A stretch of DNA of 64,000 nt from Tessaracoccus sp. OH4464_COT-324 (GTDB taxonomy: Bacteria > Actinomycetota > Actinomycetes > Propionibacteriales > Propionibacteriaceae): the NCBI RefSeq assembly GCF_003932855.1, contig NZ_RQYZ01000002.1:1-64000 (forward strand), read 5' to 3'. Below are positions 59,888 through 64,000 of the stretch, piece by piece (position 1 is the first letter of the stretch; each line of letters opens with the position of its first letter). Below the pieces are notes generated by a model. That model saw nothing but the letters and a program-made list of their open reading frames with translations. It searched no databases and was not told the DNA's origin. A program made the position numbers and the translations under genes.

Positions 59888-61402
59888 TCACCTGGCAGAT
59901 GCGATCTTCGTCACGTCGAAGGCGAGCGAGGTCTGGTCCTTGGTGACGCCCACGATGTCGGACTGAGTGATGATGATATTGGGCAGCAGGAACAGCCAGT
60001 TGCTGGCCGCATCCTCGGTGAGCACCCGGGCCGCTGCACGCTGCTTCGTGACGAACTCCTCTGCGCTGCCCGCGTCGGCGGACTTCACGAGCTCATCGAA
60101 CTCCGGCTTGACATAGCCCATATAGTTCTCGGCGCGCGAGTACATCTTGAGGTCATAGGGCTCGACGTGGGCGACGATTGTCATGTCGTAGTCGTGTTGG
60201 CTGTAAACGAGGTCCAGCCAACGACTGAACTCCAGTTCCTCGATCTCCACCTTGACACCAACCTCGCTCAGCTGCGACTGGATCGAGCGCGCCGCGGGCG
60301 GCGCATAGGGCAGGGTGGGCACCCGCAGACGGAGCGTAAGCCCTGATTCGTAGCCCGCGGCGGCGAGCAACTCCCGCGCCTTCGTCGGGTCGTGCGGGTA
60401 GACCCCGTTGAGATCCTCGTACCACGGAGCATTCGGCGGCACCATAGAGCCGATCAACTCGCCTTTGCCGGCCCACGCGCTCTCCATCACGAGCTTCCGA
60501 TCAACAGCGAAGTTGAGCGCCTGACGGACCTCGCGCTTGGCGAGTGCCTCGTTCCGGTGGTTGTAGCTGAGCAGCACTTCGCCGTCGGTGACGCCCTCCA
60601 GCACCGTGTACTTGGAGCCGTCGGAGAACTGGCCGACGGCCTGCGGCACGGTCAGGTTGGAGATGATGTCCAACTGACCGGAGAGCATCGCCGTGTTCAT
60701 TGCGTTCGGGTCGGCGTAGTAGCGGAAGTTCACTTCTTGAAAGTGCGGATTGGTGCCCCAGTAGTTGGGGTTGAGCTTCAGGCGAACGTATTCGCCGGGC
60801 TCCCACGCGTCGAACAGATATGGACCCGACCCGGCCGGCTTCTCGTTGAGGGAGTCCTTGTCCACGGCCGGGTTGACGATGATGCCGCCCGCGTCGGCGA
60901 GCGTCAGCAGAAACTGGTTCGACGGCTGCTTCAGTTGAAGCTCGACGGTGTAGTCGCCCTTCGCTCGGACGGCTTTGAGCGGCGCGAAGTTGCCGAGCAC
61001 CTGCTTCTTGGCGTCTCCGTCGAGGATGCGCTGGAAACTGTGCACTACGGCCTGCGCGTTGACCGGGGTGCCGTCGGAGAACTTCGCCGCGCTGTCTAGG
61101 TTGAAGGTGTAGGTGAGCCGATCGTCGGAGATCTGCCAATCGGTGGCGAGCAGCGGTTTCGGAGTACGGTGCTCGTCCAGGCGAACCAGGGTTTCGTAGA
61201 CGTTGAACAGCAGAACGAACGGGGTTCCCGCCCCATCCACCGCAATCATGTCCAGGCCCGCGGGCTCCGCAGTGGCGCCGATCTGCAGGACCTTGTTCTC
61301 CTGAACCGCACCCCCCTCACTTGTACCCGCCGACGAGCAGGACACCGCCAGCAGTGCGCTGACCGCCACGGCGGCAGCTTGAATGACGCGTTTGAACCGC
61401 AT
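59888..61402 (-). CDS. ABC transporter substrate-binding lipoprotein (family 5)
   Basis: A 504-residue lipoprotein with signal peptide and lipobox AVSC (Cys22). Family 5 signatures include LDEHRTPKPLLATDWQ, YTFNLDSAAKFSDGTPVNAQ and REVRQALNFAVDRK. Such proteins bind peptides, nickel chelates or other small ligands; the substrate cannot be read from sequence. GAGGAGAGG is a strong ribosome site. TAGTCT (61445-61440) is a possible -10. The region 61403-61629 upstream holds no gene. It heads the five-gene uptake operon. Confidence 0.93.
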   Translation of the reverse strand: MRFKRVIQAAAVAVSALLAVSCSSAGTSEGGAVQENKVLQIGATAEPAGLDMIAVDGAGTPFVLLFNVYETLVRLDEHRTPKPLLATDWQISDDRLTYTFNLDSAAKFSDGTPVNAQAVVHSFQRILDGDAKKQVLGNFAPLKAVRAKGDYTVELQLKQPSNQFLLTLADAGGIIVNPAVDKDSLNEKPAGSGPYLFDAWEPGEYVRLKLNPNYWGTNPHFQEVNFRYYADPNAMNTAMLSGQLDIISNLTVPQAVGQFSDGSKYTVLEGVTDGEVLLSYNHRNEALAKREVRQALNFAVDRKLVMESAWAGKGELIGSMVPPNAPWYEDLNGVYPHDPTKARELLAAAGYESGLTLRLRVPTLPYAPPAARSIQSQLSEVGVKVEIEELEFSRWLDLVYSQHDYDMTIVAHVEPYDLKMYSRAENYMGYVKPEFDELVKSADAGSAEEFVTKQRAAARVLTEDAASNWLFLLPNIIITQSDIVGVTKDQTSLAFDVTKIASAR

Positions 61403-61629
61403 AGTTACCTCTCCTCAACCAATGCGTGGTCGTCGGCCCAGACTACTCTGCATCCGGCACCACCACCGAACCGTGAGCCAGGCGGACTCCCCCATCACGA
61501 CAAATGGTAGGACCAGTATGCCTCATGTTCCGACCCGCCGACGTCGCGCGGATTCAAGCCTAGCCGCGGTCCTGCGGACGACACGAGCACGAAACTCACC
61601 CAACTCGTGCGGTCCGGGAGGAGCTGTTG

Positions 61630-63999
61630 CTAAAGATTGGGGAGTTCTCGGACCTCGGGAAATCGTCTGAAACAGACGACGGAGTCCCTCGGCATCTGCT
61701 TCATCTCCCGCATACACCGCCAGTATTCCTCGGTCTCAGCGCAGTCGCTCCACCACTGGGCGGACTGTGTTCCTGGTCTCAGCCAAGGGGTTTTACCACT
61801 TCCGTCGGGGAGTTCCACCTCTTCGGAAACGTCGTGATTGGCGGTTTTGCTCAGGTCGAGTCTTTCTGCCTCGGGCTGATCGGGGGCGTCTCTGTAGGGG
61901 ATCAACTCGGCGCTCTCATTCTTATAGGCGATATAGGTGGGTTCGAGCACCACGAGGCCGAAACAGTCGAGCGCAGTTCTGAGCGGATACTTGATGAGCC
62001 TCGGGAGCTTGTCCTCCTTGTTGTCGTAGCAGAGGCAGTTGGAAAGCGCCTGGGTGGCCGAGCGGATCGGCGTCGCGGAGATATGGGCCGGCCATGAGCT
62101 GAGATCCAAACATTCTCTGGATCCGACATCGCCCTTCGAGGAGGCCGAAGCCACTTCGTATGTGTGGACCGCCACGCCGGTCGCCTCCCGGAGCGTGACG
62201 GCGATTTGACGGTCGAAAACCTCAAATACGCACCCGCGGATCGAGTCGGCGAGGTACAGCGCCCCATAGTTTTTCTTCTCGCTTGGGTCGTTTCCCTCCT
62301 CAGGCGATTCCCCGGGGTCGAATCTGCCGGGCGGGAACTCGGGCTCACCCGCGAGGGCGCGCTCCGTTAGTGTGCTTCTCCTGAAGTCCGGCAACTTACG
62401 CAGCTTCCACTCGAAGGGCACAGAGGAGGCCCACCAGTTCGGTTTACCGTAGCGCGCGTCCGTCACTCTGTAGAGTTTCCGCCCGGCCTCGGGACCCTCT
62501 TTCCTGTCCCCGTCGGCGACGTTGGACGCCTGCTCGATGTCGAACAGCTTCTTCTTTGCCTGCATCATGCGCCCTGGCGTTGCGTCGTTGGATCGGCGCA
62601 TCAGGGCACGCCCGTCCGCGAACCAGTTGTCCATCCAGAGCCCCTTCTGTCCGAGGCACTCGGTGAAGACCAGTTCTCGCTGACCGAAGGAGCCCAGCGT
62701 GTTGAAATCCCCGATCGCCACGCCGTTAACCACCCACTCGCCCATCTGCGCCAGCATGAACCTGAACCACAGCGCGGCCCGCCAGCCAGAAACCTGCCGC
62801 GACGAGCCAGCCATCGCGTTGGCGATATCCGCCCGCAAAAATGGGTACTCCGGATCCGTCAGGCGTACGTTGGCTTCCTTGCTCGCGTCCGCGTCCACCA
62901 CCTTGCCTTCACGCGATACCCAAACTCCGCCTCTCAAGCAGAAGTCGACGAACTGGAAACTGGGATAGCGTTTGACCCCCTGCCAATCCTCTACCTCGAT
63001 GAGCTTGCCGCTTTCGGCAAGGTTTCTCAGGGCTGAGTGATCGAAGGGAAACCAGCCGCCGTTGGAGCTGAACTCCCATCCCCGCTGAACGACCTGCTCT
63101 GCGGTCAGCAGAACATCGTTCTGCTCGAAAGGACTGAACTCCAGCGACGGCCTCGCTTCTTTAGGATTCGATGGCGATTCATCCCCTCCGGGCTTCGCAG
63201 TTCTCCTCTCTTTGTCGGGGAGCAGCTCGTTGAGGCGACTCGAAATTTCTCGTTCCAACCCACTCATCAGCTTGCCGAGTCGCTCCTTGTGGGAGAGGTA
63301 GGGCGTGTCCCAAGACAATTCGAGCGACATCACCATGAAAGCGCGGGTCAGCGAGTGCCAGACGTCGCCCAGCAGGTCCAGGTAGGTCACCTCGAGGGCG
63401 AGAACGGACTGGCTGCTGTCCACTATGACATCGTGGTCGAAGGGCAGCTGCTCTGGGGGCCAAACCAGCTGTCGGAGCCAGTCATCCCAGACATCGCTGG
63501 TCATGCTCTTAGGGTTTGGCTGGTTTTCTTCTCCGTTCAGGCTGAGAATACGGATTTCCCCCTCCGGCGAAGCCACATCCGCGGCGAAATGGGCGCGCGA
63601 GTTCTCTTCGTAGCGCGAGGTTTGGAGCAGCGGGGAAACGAACGCCAGTAGCGTGTCGAGGGCCAGGACCGCTCTCTTCAGCCGGCGGAAGGCGCCGAAG
63701 TTCCAGGGGAAGCCCCTGTCGGACAGCCAGTCGTGCAGCTGCTCCCACCTGTCAGACAGGTCGTCGAGATCTTTCTTGCTTTTGCCGAAGAGCGGATCCT
63801 TCTTGTTGAAGTACCGGAGCAGGTCTTCGACGTATTCGACTCCCTGTGGCTCCTTGCCCCAGGAAAGGACCGGGCAGGGAAGTCGAAAGTAGGTTTCTCG
63901 CAAGGCTTCGACCGCGCCTGCCAACGCCTGTCGGGCGGCCTCCGCCTCTGCTCCGCCTCTGGGAGCGTCTGCGGCTGTCGGCGCCAGCGCGGCCAGATA
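61630..63999 (-). CDS. Large antitoxin-like / RES-domain fusion protein (5' end outside the window)
   Basis: The frame is open to the right edge; at least 789 residues are seen. Numbered from Leu at 63924: residues 1-260 form a charged helical region I do not recognise. Residues about 268-410 resemble actinobacterial antitoxins: LLTAEQV, a recognition-helix-like ALRNLAESGKLIEV, RYPSFQF, then GWRAALWF and a G-containing NGVAIGDFN. Residues about 483-665 resemble a RES toxin domain: LYRVTDARYG, GRFDPGES, YGALYLADS, FEVFDRQ and LIKYPLR. RES proteins degrade NAD+. The Ser expected near YPxR is Leu648, so activity is uncertain. The stretch looks less GC-rich than its neighbours, suggesting transfer. 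Confidence 0.6.
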   Translation of the reverse strand, partial: YLAALAPTAADAPRGGAEAEAARQALAGAVEALRETYFRLPCPVLSWGKEPQGVEYVEDLLRYFNKKDPLFGKSKKDLDDLSDRWEQLHDWLSDRGFPWNFGAFRRLKRAVLALDTLLAFVSPLLQTSRYEENSRAHFAADVASPEGEIRILSLNGEENQPNPKSMTSDVWDDWLRQLVWPPEQLPFDHDVIVDSSQSVLALEVTYLDLLGDVWHSLTRAFMVMSLELSWDTPYLSHKERLGKLMSGLEREISSRLNELLPDKERRTAKPGGDESPSNPKEARPSLEFSPFEQNDVLLTAEQVVQRGWEFSSNGGWFPFDHSALRNLAESGKLIEVEDWQGVKRYPSFQFVDFCLRGGVWVSREGKVVDADASKEANVRLTDPEYPFLRADIANAMAGSSRQVSGWRAALWFRFMLAQMGEWVVNGVAIGDFNTLGSFGQRELVFTECLGQKGLWMDNWFADGRALMRRSNDATPGRMMQAKKKLFDIEQASNVADGDRKEGPEAGRKLYRVTDARYGKPNWWASSVPFEWKLRKLPDFRRSTLTERALAGEPEFPPGRFDPGESPEEGNDPSEKKNYGALYLADSIRGCVFEVFDRQIAVTLREATGVAVHTYEVASASSKGDVGSRECLDLSSWPAHISATPIRSATQALSNCLCYDNKEDKLPRLIKYPLRTALDCFGLVVLEPTYIAYKNESAELIPYRDAPDQPEAERLDLSKTANHDVSEEVELPDGSGKTPWLRPGTQSAQWWSDCAETEEYWRCMREMKQMPRDSVVCFRRFPEVRELPNL

Positions 64000-64000
64000 A

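Overview
This is a 64 kb piece of a high-GC Gram-positive (actinobacterial) chromosome. The evidence is the gene content and order: a trkA-trkA / OB-fold / DUF3710 / dut / DUF3093 / DUF4193 block, sepH, adnA-adnB with nudC, DUF3107 next to a DEAD-box helicase, secA-hpf-comF-lpqB-mtrB-mtrA, and smpB-ftsX-ftsE-prfB. Many start codons are GTG or TTG, and several genes look leaderless. The tmRNA tag reads AKNNRTDFALAA, an actinobacterial type. The combination fits the Propionibacteriaceae (inference; 16S or marker-gene comparison would settle it). Most of the window is conserved housekeeping sequence with accessory islands at both ends and a few in the middle.

Layout. 1-434: C-terminal end of a WD40-repeat protein whose repeats are nearly identical at DNA level. 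504-3123: a Nudix/winged-helix regulator facing an SPFH protein overlapped with a NAD-kinase-like protein. 3182-7102: aconitase and a TrmA-type RNA methyltransferase. 7152-12293: two TrkA proteins, then the conserved OB-fold/DUF3710/dut/DUF3093 operon, DUF4235, DUF4193 and SepH. 12443-14882: thymidine kinase, an alkaline-phosphatase-superfamily gene broken at a dinucleotide repeat, and DUF5998. 14938-21029: App1-type phosphatase, ParC, beta-carbonic anhydrase, and ParE converging on them. 21152-28061: a zinc-ribbon protein, NudC-like hydrolase and the AdnB/AdnA helicase-nuclease. 28200-33808: PP2C phosphatase, DUF3107, DEAD-box helicase (apparent CTG start), TrpRS, PHP phosphoesterase, DUF2505, DUF6912. 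33895-35486: a lipoprotein/membrane-protein pair of unknown function. 35570-44072: Rv3235-family protein, SecA, HPF, ComF, LpqB, MtrB, MtrA. 44137-47882: three genes resembling type VII (ESX) secretion-associated proteins, then YqgE. 47976-49286: two small genes and decayed transposon DNA beside tmRNA. 49287-54562: ssrA, smpB, an M23 peptidase, ftsX, ftsE, prfB. 54622-61402: HisN-like phosphatase, SerA and a five-gene peptide ABC transporter. 61630-end: a large protein, cut by the window edge, that reads as an antitoxin-like module fused to a RES (NAD-targeting toxin) domain.

How the parts work together: MtrAB-LpqB, SecA, FtsEX with its M23 partner and SepH serve envelope growth and division; SmpB-tmRNA, RF2 and HPF serve ribosome rescue, termination and hibernation; AdnAB, ParC/ParE, Tdk and Dut serve DNA maintenance. 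NAD-linked genes recur (Nudix regulator, NAD-kinase-like protein, NudC, RES domain). The strongest candidates for something undescribed are the RES fusion at the right edge, the Nudix-SPFH-NAD-kinase unit, the orphan ESX-like cassette, and the cupredoxin-like/membrane pair. All family names come from reading motifs by eye; no database search was run.
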